DNA of 64,000 nt from Streptomonospora alba (GTDB lineage Bacteria > Actinomycetota > Actinomycetes > Streptosporangiales > Streptosporangiaceae): assembly GCF_000826685.1 (NCBI RefSeq), contig NZ_JROO01000007.1, positions 1 through 64,000 of the forward strand, written 5' to 3'. The notes beneath the pieces were generated by a model that was not told where the DNA came from, did not search any database, and worked only from the letters and a program-made list of their open reading frames with translations. Shown here piece by piece: positions 1 to 7,504 of this stretch. Each line of letters begins with the position of its first letter. Position 1 is the first letter of the stretch. A program made the position numbers and the translations under genes.

Positions 1-238
1 GCGGCGGCCCCCGCCGCGACCGGCGGGGGCGCCCGCAGCGCCCGGCGCGTGCGGCGCGTCCACAACCGGTCCGGCCGCGCTTCCTCCGGGCGCGCCGCCC
101 CCCGAGACTTGAGAGACTGAGTGGACGGATGTGATCGGCGCGGCCGCGGCCGGCCGCTGATACGCCGAGCCGTCACGACCCGAACCCCACGGCCCGCCCG
201 GTGCTCCGGCCGGGCCGGAGCGGAATGGAGGCGCAAGC
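1..238. other. Upstream region of uvrD2, no gene seen
   Basis: GC-rich stretch before uvrD2 with short G+C inverted repeats near the window edge. A possible -35-like TTGAGA at about 110-115 has no convincing -10 partner. A ribosome binding site (GGAGG) lies about 8 nt before the uvrD2 ATG. I see no supported coding region. Confidence 0.4.
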
Positions 239-2341
239 ATGGACCCCGACCGCGTGCTGGAGGGACTCGATCCCGAACAGCTCGAGGCGGCGCGCGCCCT
301 GCGCGGACCCGTGTGCATCCTGGCCGGAGCCGGCACCGGCAAGACCCGCGCCATCACCCACCGAATCGCGCACGCGGTCGCCAGCGGCGTCGCCACCGAG
401 CAGCAGATCCTCGCGGTGACATTCACCACCCGCGCCGCCGGCGAGATGCGCGGCCGGCTGCGTTCGCTGGGCGCGCCCCGGGTCCAGGCGCGCACCTTCC
501 ACTCCGCGGCCATCCGCCAACTCTCCTACTTCTGGCCGCAGGCGGTCGGGGGACCGATGCCCACCCTCGTCGAGAGCAAGATCCAGGAGGTCTCGCGCGC
601 CGCCTACGCCTGCGGACTGCAGTTGGACCGCACGGGCCTGCGTGACCTCGCCGGCGAGATCGAGTGGTCCAAGGCCACCCAGGTGCGCCCCGCCGACTAC
701 GAGAAGTCCATCGCCAAAGTCGGCCGCACCGCGCCCATGCCCGTCCACGACGTGGCACGCGTCTACGAGGCCTACGAGGAGCAGTGCCGCGACCGCAACC
801 TGCTCGACTTCGAGTCGATGCTGGAGCTGACCGCGGCCATGATCGCCGAGCACCCGCAGATCGCCGAGCGCGTGCGCGCCCAGTACCGCTACTTCGTCGT
901 CGACGAGTTCCAGGACGTCAACCCGCTGCAGAAGCTGCTGCTGGACACCTGGCTGGGAGACCGCGACGACATCTGCGTGGTGGGCGACCCCAACCAGACC
1001 ATCTACTCCTTCGCCGGAGCGACCCCCGGCTACCTCACCGGCTTCTCGGCCGCGTACCCGCACGCGACCGTGGTGCGGCTGGTCCGCGACTACCGCTCCA
1101 CGCCGCAGGTGGTGGGCGTGGCCAACGGCGCGCTCAAGCACGCCCGCGGCCCGGCGGCCGAGCACCGCCTGGAGCTGTCGGCCCAGCGCCCCGACGGCCC
1201 CGACCCCCTCTACACCGAGTACGACGACGAGCCCGCCGAGGCCACGTCGGTGGCACGCAAGATCGCCGCACTGATCGACTCCGGAGTCCCCGCGCGCGAA
1301 ATCGCAGTGCTGTTCCGCACCAACGCCCAGTCGGCGGCTTACGAGCAGGCGCTCGCCGACGCCGGGGTGGCCTACACCGTGCGCGGCGCCACCCGCTTCT
1401 TCGAACGCCCCGAGATCCGCCAGGCCGTGCACACCCTCCGCGGCGCCCGCCAGGGAGCCGGCTCCGACCCCCTTGTGCAGACGGTGCGCGACATCCTCGC
1501 GCCCCTCGGACTGACCCCCGAGGCACCCGAGGGCCGCCAGGCGCGCGAGCGCTGGGAATCGCTGGCTGCGCTGGCCCAACTGGCCGAGGACGTCGCCGCG
1601 GCGCGCCCCGGCGCCGCCATGGACGACTTCGTCGAGGAGTTGGAGGCCCGCGTGGCCACCGAGCACGCGCCCGAGTACGAGGGCGTCACGCTGGCCTCCC
1701 TGCACTCGGCCAAGGGCCTGGAGTGGGACGCCGTCTTCCTGGTGGGGCTGACCGAGGGCCTGATGCCGATCGTCTTCGCCGAGTCCGCCGACCAGATCGA
1801 AGAGGAGCGCCGACTGTTCTACGTGGGCGTCACCCGCGCCCGCGAGCATCTCTCGCTGTCGTGGGCGCTGGCCCGCTCGCCCGGCGGCCGCAAGTCCCGC
1901 AAGCCCTCGCGCTTCCTGGACGGCCTGCGCCCGGCCTCGCCGTCGCTGGCCAACCGCGAGAACCGCAGACAGGCCAAGCTGGTGCGCTGCCGGATCTGCG
2001 GGAACACCCTCACCGAGGCCGCCGAACGCAAGCTTGCGCGGTGCGGCGACTGCCCGGCCGACTACGACGAGGAGCTGCTGGAGCGGCTGAAGGCCTGGCG
2101 TCGCGGCGTAGCCGAGGAGCAGCGGCTCCCGGCCTATGTGATCTTCACCGACGCCACTCTGCAGGCCATCGCCGAGCACCTGCCGGCCGACAAGGCCGCA
2201 CTCTCGCGCCTGTCCGGCGTGGGAGCCGTCAAGCTGGAGCGCTACGGTGATGCCGTGCTGGCCCTATGCGCAGGCGACGAACCCGCCGCCGAGTACCGAG
2301 GAGGAGTGCCCCATGGGGGACGCACAGAGCAGGCCGACTGA
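239..2341 (+). CDS. uvrD2: ATP-dependent DNA helicase UvrD2 (SF1A, with HRDC domain)
   Basis: This 700-residue UvrD/Rep-type 3'-5' DNA helicase probably acts in DNA repair. The Walker A motif AGAGTGKT is at residues 29-36, VDEFQD (Walker B/DExx) is near 221-226, the QTIYSFAGA motif is near 251, and the motif VI stretch VTRAREHL is near 530. Behind the helicase core come a four-cysteine cluster (CRIC at about 583 and CGDC at about 601) and a C-terminal HRDC-like segment (about 635-690). That arrangement is the hallmark of actinobacterial UvrD2 rather than UvrD1/PcrA. The ATG follows GGAGG with good spacing. The 3' end overlaps the next gene by 29 nt, so the two are probably co-translated. In mycobacteria uvrD2 also neighbours whiB7, as here. 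Confidence 0.95.
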   Translation: MDPDRVLEGLDPEQLEAARALRGPVCILAGAGTGKTRAITHRIAHAVASGVATEQQILAVTFTTRAAGEMRGRLRSLGAPRVQARTFHSAAIRQLSYFWPQAVGGPMPTLVESKIQEVSRAAYACGLQLDRTGLRDLAGEIEWSKATQVRPADYEKSIAKVGRTAPMPVHDVARVYEAYEEQCRDRNLLDFESMLELTAAMIAEHPQIAERVRAQYRYFVVDEFQDVNPLQKLLLDTWLGDRDDICVVGDPNQTIYSFAGATPGYLTGFSAAYPHATVVRLVRDYRSTPQVVGVANGALKHARGPAAEHRLELSAQRPDGPDPLYTEYDDEPAEATSVARKIAALIDSGVPAREIAVLFRTNAQSAAYEQALADAGVAYTVRGATRFFERPEIRQAVHTLRGARQGAGSDPLVQTVRDILAPLGLTPEAPEGRQARERWESLAALAQLAEDVAAARPGAAMDDFVEELEARVATEHAPEYEGVTLASLHSAKGLEWDAVFLVGLTEGLMPIVFAESADQIEEERRLFYVGVTRAREHLSLSWALARSPGGRKSRKPSRFLDGLRPASPSLANRENRRQAKLVRCRICGNTLTEAAERKLARCGDCPADYDEELLERLKAWRRGVAEEQRLPAYVIFTDATLQAIAEHLPADKAALSRLSGVGAVKLERYGDAVLALCAGDEPAAEYRGGVPHGGRTEQAD

Positions 2342-3233
2342 CACCGCCGAGCCGCCTGCCCAGCAGGGCCAGTCCGTCGACGGCCTGCTGGAGATCCTCG
2401 ACCTGGAGCGGATCGAAGACAACATCTTCCGCGGCCGCAGCCCCGACGGCGGGCCGCAACGGGTCTTCGGCGGGCAGGTCGCCGGCCAGGCGCTGGTGGC
2501 CGCGGGCCGCACCGTGCCCGAGGATCGGCGGGTGCACTCCCTGCACGCCTACTTCATCCGCCCGGGCGACCCCTCGGTGCCGATCGTCTACGACGTCGAC
2601 CGCGTGCGCGACGGCCGCTCCTTCACTACGCGGCGTGTCACGGCGGTCCAGCACGGAAAGGCGATCTTCACGCTTTCGGCGTCGTTCCACAAGGACGAGC
2701 CGGGACTGGAGCACCGCGTCTCGATGCCCGAGGCGCCCGGCCCGGAGGAGCTGCCGAGCATGCGCGAGCGGCTCTACAACGCCTTCGGCCGCGTACCGCG
2801 CTTCGCCAGCTGGCACCCGATCGATCTGCGCCCTGTGGGCCCGCTGTCCTTCGAGGTCGAGCGCGATCCCAGCCTGAGCACCACCGACAACCTGGTGTGG
2901 CTGCGCGTCGACGGCAGCCTGCCCGACGACCCGATGCTGCACGTGTGCCTGATGACCTACGCGTCGGACATGACGCTGCTCGACACCGTGCTGCTGCGCC
3001 ACGGGCGCACGTTCTCCGGCATCTCCATGGCCAGTCTCGACCACGCCATGTGGTTCCACCGGCCCTTCCGCGCCGACGACTGGCTGCTGTACGCACAGGA
3101 GACCCCCGCCGCCGGCGGCGCGCGCGGCCTGGCTCGGGGCCAGGTGTTCACCCGCGACGGCGACCTGGTGTGCTCGGTGGTGCAGGAAGGGCTGCTGCGC
3201 GTCCTCGACTCCGACGGTTCGGGCGAGTCCTGA
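2313..3233 (+). CDS. tesB: Acyl-CoA thioesterase II
   Basis: TesB-family double-hotdog thioesterase, 306 residues, expected to hydrolyse acyl-CoA to free acid and CoA in the cytoplasm. The N-terminal half has the family stretch FRGRSPDG-x-RVFGGQVAGQAL and LHAYFIRPGD. The C-terminal half carries the second hotdog with SLDHAMWFHRPFRADDWLLY and the terminal RGQVFTRDG-LV-SVVQEGLLR. The ATG at 2313 is chosen over an upstream in-frame ATG because GAGGAG lies about 7 nt before it and homology begins there. The start lies inside the end of uvrD2, suggesting translational coupling. The 3' flank has no gene for about 290 nt. Confidence 0.93.
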   Translation: MGDAQSRPTDTAEPPAQQGQSVDGLLEILDLERIEDNIFRGRSPDGGPQRVFGGQVAGQALVAAGRTVPEDRRVHSLHAYFIRPGDPSVPIVYDVDRVRDGRSFTTRRVTAVQHGKAIFTLSASFHKDEPGLEHRVSMPEAPGPEELPSMRERLYNAFGRVPRFASWHPIDLRPVGPLSFEVERDPSLSTTDNLVWLRVDGSLPDDPMLHVCLMTYASDMTLLDTVLLRHGRTFSGISMASLDHAMWFHRPFRADDWLLYAQETPAAGGARGLARGQVFTRDGDLVCSVVQEGLLRVLDSDGSGES

Positions 3234-3414
3234 ACCCTCGCAGGCTTCTCCGTATCCCGCGGTCCGGTCCGCGGCCTGCGGACCGCCTGCGGACGGAGCC
3301 CGCGATCGGCGGTCCCGGGCCTCGGGATCCGGATGAGCGGACCCGATTCCAACGCCCTGCCGAGGTTGGCCATTCCATCGCCGCAGTGGCCGAGTCCGGA
3401 CGAAACACCAGGTC

Positions 3415-3451
3415 AAAAATTGCTTGCCGGTCGTGTCGGCGCCACTCTAGT
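3415..3451 (+). promoter_or_regulatory. Candidate whiB7 promoter with AT-rich WhiB7 site
   Basis: An AAAAAT tract (3415-3420) sits just upstream of a -35-like TTGCCG (3424-3429), followed after 16 bp by TCTAGT (3446-3451). WhiB7 is known to bind an AT-rich site just upstream of the -35 element through its C-terminal AT-hook and to activate its own gene. The arrangement fits, but the -10 is not canonical. Transcription from here would give a leader of about 550 nt before whiB7. Confidence 0.5.
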
Positions 3452-3526
3452 GTTGACTCCGTCAGCGCCCGCGCAGGCGGCGGACGAGAGTCCGCGGCCC
3501 GGCCCCGAGGGGAGGTGTCCCATCCG

Positions 3527-3811
3527 ATGATCGTGAATATGCGGCCCGGTTCCGTCGTCGTCTCCGGCGAGTTCGTCGCCATGTCCTGGGACACCGTGCG
3601 CAGCGGCGCCACGTGTGCTGAGTCGCAGCTGCTCGGCGTCCAGGGCATCGCCCGCGGCGCCGTCCGGATGCGTCCCGGTGTCGAGCACGGGCGTTTCTAT
3701 GCCCGCAGTGCCCGTACCGCGGATATCAGCCGACTGGAAACCGAGCCCGCAGCAGGAACCCCGCGCCCCAAGGGCGTCGTGGGGGAGTGTCCACGGGGCA
3801 TACCGGCCTAG
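3527..3811 (+). CDS. Small ORF in the whiB7 leader (possible regulatory uORF)
   Basis: A 94-codon ORF starting at ATG 3527 after a strong GGGGAGG site (about 3508-3514). Third-position GC is high, so it reads like coding sequence, but the product matches no family I recognise (start MIVNMRPGSVVVSGEF). Its last codons and TAG stop (3809-3811) lie inside the 5' half of a hairpin that competes with a downstream terminator. whiB7 genes of mycobacteria and Streptomyces are known to be preceded by leader ORFs whose translation controls attenuation, so I infer a regulatory uORF. A 94-residue length is long for this role. It may instead be a small protein, or only the distal part may be translated from an internal ATG. 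Confidence 0.5.
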   Translation: MIVNMRPGSVVVSGEFVAMSWDTVRSGATCAESQLLGVQGIARGAVRMRPGVEHGRFYARSARTADISRLETEPAAGTPRPKGVVGECPRGIPA

Positions 3812-3871
3812 AACACCGGCCGGGTGTCTTCCCCGTGGCCGCGGACCCCACATAGGGGCCGCGGCCATTTT
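3791..3871 (+). promoter_or_regulatory. whiB7 leader attenuator (antiterminator/terminator pair)
   Basis: Two mutually exclusive structures are visible. The terminator stem pairs 3836-3844 with 3859-3867 (9 bp), then CCCC 3846-3849 with GGGG 3855-3858 around the loop ACATA, and is followed directly by TTTT (3868-3871). The competing hairpin pairs CCACGGGG 3791-3798 with CCCCGTGG 3831-3838 and encloses a CCGGCC/GGCCGG stem (3803-3808 with 3818-3823). The two share 3836-3838, so forming one blocks the other. The upstream ORF ends at 3811 inside the competing hairpin. A ribosome finishing that ORF should melt it and favour termination, while a stalled ribosome upstream should allow readthrough into whiB7. 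The layout is seen; the mechanism is inferred from known whiB7 control. Confidence 0.65.
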
Positions 3872-4013
3872 GATCTTCAGTGGAGACCGCCGTTCCGGCA
3901 GGTCCCGGGAGCGTCTCCGCCGATCGCAGGTCCTGGCCCCGTAGCCGGACGCACAGACGTCCGGCGATGTAGCCGCCAACCGCGTTCGACACCACAGATC
4001 AGGGAGGACACCG

Positions 4014-4292
4014 ATGCTTGCGTCGGTCCTGGAGACGTCGAGTTTCGGCGAGACCGAGATCCCGTGCCGGCAGGACCCCGACCTCTTCTTCGCCGAAGCA
4101 CCGGCGGACGTCGAGGCGGCCAAGGCGATCTGCGCGGACTGCCCGGTCCGTGAGCAGTGCCTGGCCGACGCCCTTGAGCGTCGGGAGCCGTGGGGAGTCT
4201 GGGGCGGCCAGCTCCTCGTCTCCGGAAAGGTCGTGCCGCGCAAGCGCCCGCGCGGCCGTCCCCGGAAGGACGCCGAGCCCGTGGCGGCCTGA
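4014..4292 (+). CDS. whiB7: Transcriptional regulator WhiB7 (WblC)
   Basis: A 92-residue WhiB-like iron-sulfur regulator. The four cluster cysteines are C18, C40, C43 and C49 (CxxCxxxxxC), followed by the EPWGVWGG turn at 58-65. The C-terminal AT-hook RGRPR at 80-84 separates WhiB7 from other WhiB paralogues, and the tail KRPRGRPRKDA is nearly the same as in mycobacterial WhiB7. The known role is to partner the primary sigma factor and switch on intrinsic resistance genes when translation is inhibited. The ATG follows AGGGAGGA. The long leader with uORF and terminator described at 3415-3871 fits antibiotic-responsive control. Adjacency to uvrD2 supports orthology. Confidence 0.95.
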   Translation: MLASVLETSSFGETEIPCRQDPDLFFAEAPADVEAAKAICADCPVREQCLADALERREPWGVWGGQLLVSGKVVPRKRPRGRPRKDAEPVAA

Positions 4293-4376
4293 CCGCCCGC
4301 CGCGGACCCTCCGCCCGCCGCCGACCACCGGCCCTCGAAACCGCACTACCTGCATGAACGAAAAGGACCCGGGAAA

Positions 4377-4535
4377 ATGCTGCTCTACGAGCTTGTGAAC
4401 CTGCAGATGAACGTCGACCAGCGGCGCGAGCGTGAGCGCCGCCGGCTCTCGGCCCGCAGGCTGCGCGCCGAGCTGCGCGAGCGCCGCCGCGCCGAAAGCC
4501 TGCTCATGGAAGTGTCGTGGTCACGCCTATGTTGA
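4377..4535 (+). CDS. Arg-rich microprotein downstream of whiB7
   Basis: A 52-codon ORF starting MLLYELVNLQM, with an AAAGGA site about 10 nt upstream of the ATG. The middle is a strongly basic, probably helical stretch of repeated RR/ER residues (about residues 16-38), followed by ESLLMEVSWSRLC. Codon use fits the genome. It lies 84 nt after whiB7 on the same strand and before a strong hairpin, so it could be co-transcribed. I recognise no family. It could be a nucleic-acid-binding microprotein or spurious. Confidence 0.45.
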   Translation: MLLYELVNLQMNVDQRRERERRRLSARRLRAELRERRRAESLLMEVSWSRLC

Positions 4536-4548
4536 TGTGACCCCTTCA

Positions 4549-4585
4549 GGGGCCGGTCCGGCCGAACACGGCGTGGGCCGGCCCC
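4549..4585 (+). terminator. Hairpin after whiB7 and the microprotein
   Basis: GGGGCCGG (4549-4556) pairs with CCGGCCCC (4578-4585), with further GC pairing inside the loop. There is no T-run, as is common for actinobacterial terminators. It ends the whiB7 unit before the next promoter. Confidence 0.5.
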
Positions 4586-4752
4586 GGCCCGTTGTCGGCC
4601 GGAACCGGTCACGCGAGGTGCGGTAAGGGTTCCGCAGGTCACCGCGGATTGCGCTCCGTTGCGCCGCTGTAGCCGCAGGCAGACCGGGTCATCACTTCCG
4701 ATAAGGAACAAAAAGTGGCAACACGGCCCTGTGTCGTCGGCCCGGTCTGAGC

Positions 4753-4758
4753 TACCGT
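4753..4758 (+). promoter_or_regulatory. -10 box of a leaderless gene (TACCGT)
   Basis: TACCGT is followed by 6 nt and then the GTG start at 4765. No Shine-Dalgarno is present, so transcription probably starts at or next to the start codon. Confidence 0.5.
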
Positions 4759-4764
4759 GAATCT

Positions 4765-5355
4765 GTGCCTCAGAACACCAAGGTCGAGGTACGCCGAAGT
4801 CCCCGCCGGCGGCGCACGGTGTCGGCCTACCGCGACGGGGACAAGACGGTCGTCCTCGTACCAGCCTCGTTCTCCCGCGCCGAAGAGAAGCGCTGGGTCG
4901 ATCGCATGCTGGAGCGACTTGAGGCACGCGAGGAGCGCCGCCGCCCCGACGACGAGTCGCTGCAGTCCCGCGCACTCGACCTCGCCGACCGCTACCTCGA
5001 AGGCCTCGCCCGCCCTTCCAGCGTGCGCTGGGTCGACAACCAGCAGACCCGCTGGGGCTCGTGCACGCCCGAGAACGGCTCCATCCGGCTGTCGCGCCGG
5101 CTCTCGGGCATGCCGTCGTGGGTCGTCGACTACGTCCTGGTGCACGAGCTCGTGCACCTGATCATCCCGCACCACGGCCAGGAGTTCTGGGACCTGGTGC
5201 ACCGCTATCCCAAGGCCGAGCGGGCCCGCGGCTACCTCGAGGGCGTCAGCGCGGCCCCGCGCCTGGAGGACGGCCGCAGCGGCGAGGTCGGCGAAGAGGA
5301 CGACGACATCGACGACGGGCTCTCATCCGGACTCGACCGCTCCGACAGCGCCTGA
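4765..5355 (+). CDS. YgjP-like metallopeptidase domain protein (M48-like)
   Basis: A 196-residue protein with the zinc motif HELVHLIIPHHGQEFW (HExxH plus a further HHG), preceded by TRWGSCTPENGSIRLS. These are signatures of the YgjP/SprT-like 'metal-dependent hydrolase' family. No signal peptide or membrane segment is visible, so it should be cytoplasmic; the substrate is unknown. The last 40 residues are acidic and look disordered. The GTG start has no ribosome binding site but follows a TANNNT box by 6 nt, consistent with a leaderless message. It converges with the Nudix gene, leaving 42 bp between the stops. Confidence 0.85.
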   Translation: MPQNTKVEVRRSPRRRRTVSAYRDGDKTVVLVPASFSRAEEKRWVDRMLERLEAREERRRPDDESLQSRALDLADRYLEGLARPSSVRWVDNQQTRWGSCTPENGSIRLSRRLSGMPSWVVDYVLVHELVHLIIPHHGQEFWDLVHRYPKAERARGYLEGVSAAPRLEDGRSGEVGEEDDDIDDGLSSGLDRSDSA

Positions 5356-5397
5356 CCCGCGGGCCCGCCCCGACGCGCGGCACCGGGCACGCGCAGG

Positions 5398-5982
5398 TCA
5401 GCGGCGCGCCGCCGAGTCTCGTCCCGCTTGCGCGCGCACGGCCTGCGCCGCCGCGCGAACGAGCAGGCGGCAGGCCTCGTCGGTGGGCTCGGGGACCTCC
5501 TCGACGCCGAACCAGCCCAGATCCGCCGACTCGGCGGCGTCGCGGGTCAGCACCGCGTCCTCAGCCGCGGCGACCACCGCGTACTGCACGTCCAGATGCC
5601 AGGTCCCGCCGCCGCAACCCACCCGGTGGCGGTCCAGTCGTACCGGCCCCGGCAGCAGCCGCAGGCCGCTCAGGCCCGACTCCTCGGCCGCCTCGCGCAG
5701 GGCAGCATCCCCGAGGGAGAGGTCGCCCTCCTCGCAGTGGCCGCCGGTCTGCAGCCACTTGCCGATCTTGCGGTGCAGGGTCAGCACCGCGCGCGTGCCG
5801 CCGGGGTCGACGACCGCGGCGCTGGCCGTCAGGTGCCCGGGCATACAGGCGCGCGACATCGCGTCGGGGTGGCGGTCGAGATGGTCCAGATAGGAGCGGC
5901 GCAGCTCCTCCTGTGCGGCATCGGGTGCGCTCCAGTCGGCGAGTTCGCGCCGGGCGCCGGCGTGCAGCCCGGTCACGTTCAC
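5398..5982 (-). CDS. NUDIX hydrolase
   Basis: A 194-residue Nudix-fold phosphohydrolase. The box reads GGHCEEGD...AALREAAEESGL, with one extra residue before REAAEESG compared with the classical spacing; this variant is common in a subgroup of bacterial Nudix proteins. The substrate (a nucleoside diphosphate linked to X) cannot be read from sequence. GTG at 5982 is chosen because it overlaps the upstream TGA stop (GTGA), so translation is probably coupled to the DUF2342 gene. A longer in-frame reading exists upstream but runs antiparallel to coding frame statistics. Confidence 0.87.
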   Translation of the reverse strand: MNVTGLHAGARRELADWSAPDAAQEELRRSYLDHLDRHPDAMSRACMPGHLTASAAVVDPGGTRAVLTLHRKIGKWLQTGGHCEEGDLSLGDAALREAAEESGLSGLRLLPGPVRLDRHRVGCGGGTWHLDVQYAVVAAAEDAVLTRDAAESADLGWFGVEEVPEPTDEACRLLVRAAAQAVRAQAGRDSAARR

Positions 5983-7442
5983 GCGGAGCCTCCGCCCGTG
6001 CCGGGGCCCTCCCCGCGGTCGTCGCCGCCCTCGCCCTCGGCCCGCTTGTCGCCGGAGGACTCCTCGGGGGCGTCCGCGGAGCCGGCGGTGAACTGGCTGA
6101 TGTCGATCTCGTCGGCCTCCGAGCCGCCGCGGCCGTGCACGAAGCCCTGGGGATCGTCCAGGTCCTCTCCCGAGGGCATCAGATCGGGGTGCTCCCACAC
6201 GGCGTCGCGCCCCTCGATCCCGCGGGCCTCCTCCAGTGCGCTCCACAGCGCCGCGGCGTCGCGCAGCCGGCGCGGCCGCAGTTCCAGACCCACCAGAGTG
6301 GCGAAGGTGTGCTCGGCGGGGCCGCCGGTGGCCCGGCGCCGGCGGGTGGCCTCGGCCAGCGCCGCCGACTGCGGCAGCCGCTCGGCGACCGCGGAGTCGA
6401 CCACGACCGACAGCCAGCCCTCGACCAGCGCCAACGCCGTCTCCAACCGGGCCAGCGACGCCTTCTGCTGCGGGGTGTCCTGCGGCTGGAACAGGCCCTC
6501 GCCCTCGCTGCCCGAGAGGATCTCCTGCAGTGCTTCGGGATTGGCGATGTCGACCTGGCCGAGCTTCTCCTCAAGCCCGCTCATGTCGAAGGACATGCCC
6601 CGGGCGTACTCCTCGACCAGGCTGAACACGTGCCCGCGCAGCCACGGGACGTGCCCGAACAACCGGTGCAGAGCGACCTCGCGCGCGGCCAGGTAGAGCC
6701 GGATCTCGTCCTCGGGAATGCCCAGGCCCTCGCCCCAGGCCGCGACACCGTCGGGCAGCAGCGCCGCGGTGCCCTCGCCGGCCAGCGGCAGGCCGACGTC
6801 GGTGGAGCCCACCACCTCGCCGGCGAGCTCGCCGATGGCCTGGCCGGCCTGCTGGCCCACGAGCATGCCGCCCATCTGGCGCACCATGCCCATCAGCGGG
6901 CCCGCCATGGACTGCATCTCCTCGGGCAGGTTCTGGCCCATGGACTCCACCAGCCGCCGGGTCAGCGGCTCGCACAGCTTCGACCAGGTCGGCATGGTCT
7001 TCTCGATCCACTCCGACCGGCTCCAGGCCTGCATGGTGTGCACACCCGACGGCAGCGCCGTGGCCTCGTTGGTCCACAGGTCGGCCAGTCGCAGGGCTTC
7101 CTCGACCTTGGCGAAATCGTGCGCGCCGACACTGGAGTCGCCCTTCTGGGAGACCGCGTGCCGGGCGATGTTCTTGGCCATGTCCCAGTTGACCGAGGCG
7201 GACTCGGACTGCTGCTCGCCGGTCGAGGACTGGGCTGCCATCATGTCGGCGAACTGGCGCAGCATCTGCGCCATCTGCTGCGGATCGCCGAACGGGAAGC
7301 CGCCCGGCATCCCCGGCTCGCCGCCGCCGGGGCCGCCACCGCCTGGGCCGCTGCCGGCGCCCGAGCCGGAGTCGCCCGATCGGCGCCCGGACTCGTCGTC
7401 GGGGTCGTTCGGCATGCTGAAACCAAAAGGTAGGTCGCTCAC
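5979..7442 (-). CDS. Zinc-dependent metalloprotease-like protein (DUF2342 family)
   Basis: A 487-residue member of the actinobacterial DUF2342/'putative hydrolase' family, orthologous in position to mycobacterial Rv3195. Conserved blocks include WSRSEWIEKTMPTWSKLCEPL, a glycine/methionine-rich helix (MAGPLMGMVRQMGGMLVGQQAGQ, quoted here only as position about 175-197), LAAREVALHRLFGHVPWLRGHV and a long C-terminal domain. The family is classed as zincin-like, but no canonical HExxH is evident here, so activity is uncertain. The first 60 residues are a Gly/Pro/Ser-rich low-complexity head and the last 40 are acidic. The start is the GTG at 7442, 62 bp from the divergent SDR gene. Its stop overlaps the Nudix start. 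Confidence 0.8.
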   Translation of the reverse strand: MSDLPFGFSMPNDPDDESGRRSGDSGSGAGSGPGGGGPGGGEPGMPGGFPFGDPQQMAQMLRQFADMMAAQSSTGEQQSESASVNWDMAKNIARHAVSQKGDSSVGAHDFAKVEEALRLADLWTNEATALPSGVHTMQAWSRSEWIEKTMPTWSKLCEPLTRRLVESMGQNLPEEMQSMAGPLMGMVRQMGGMLVGQQAGQAIGELAGEVVGSTDVGLPLAGEGTAALLPDGVAAWGEGLGIPEDEIRLYLAAREVALHRLFGHVPWLRGHVFSLVEEYARGMSFDMSGLEEKLGQVDIANPEALQEILSGSEGEGLFQPQDTPQQKASLARLETALALVEGWLSVVVDSAVAERLPQSAALAEATRRRRATGGPAEHTFATLVGLELRPRRLRDAAALWSALEEARGIEGRDAVWEHPDLMPSGEDLDDPQGFVHGRGGSEADEIDISQFTAGSADAPEESSGDKRAEGEGGDDRGEGPGTGGGSA

Positions 7443-7504
7443 GATTAGACCTCAGGCAGGATTAGGTTTGTCTCCACTGTCACGTTAGCTGGGAGCCGCC
7501 CGGA

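Noticed and set aside
173-2179. 668-codon ORF on the minus strand
   Set aside because: Antisense shadow of uvrD2, which carries all helicase motifs.
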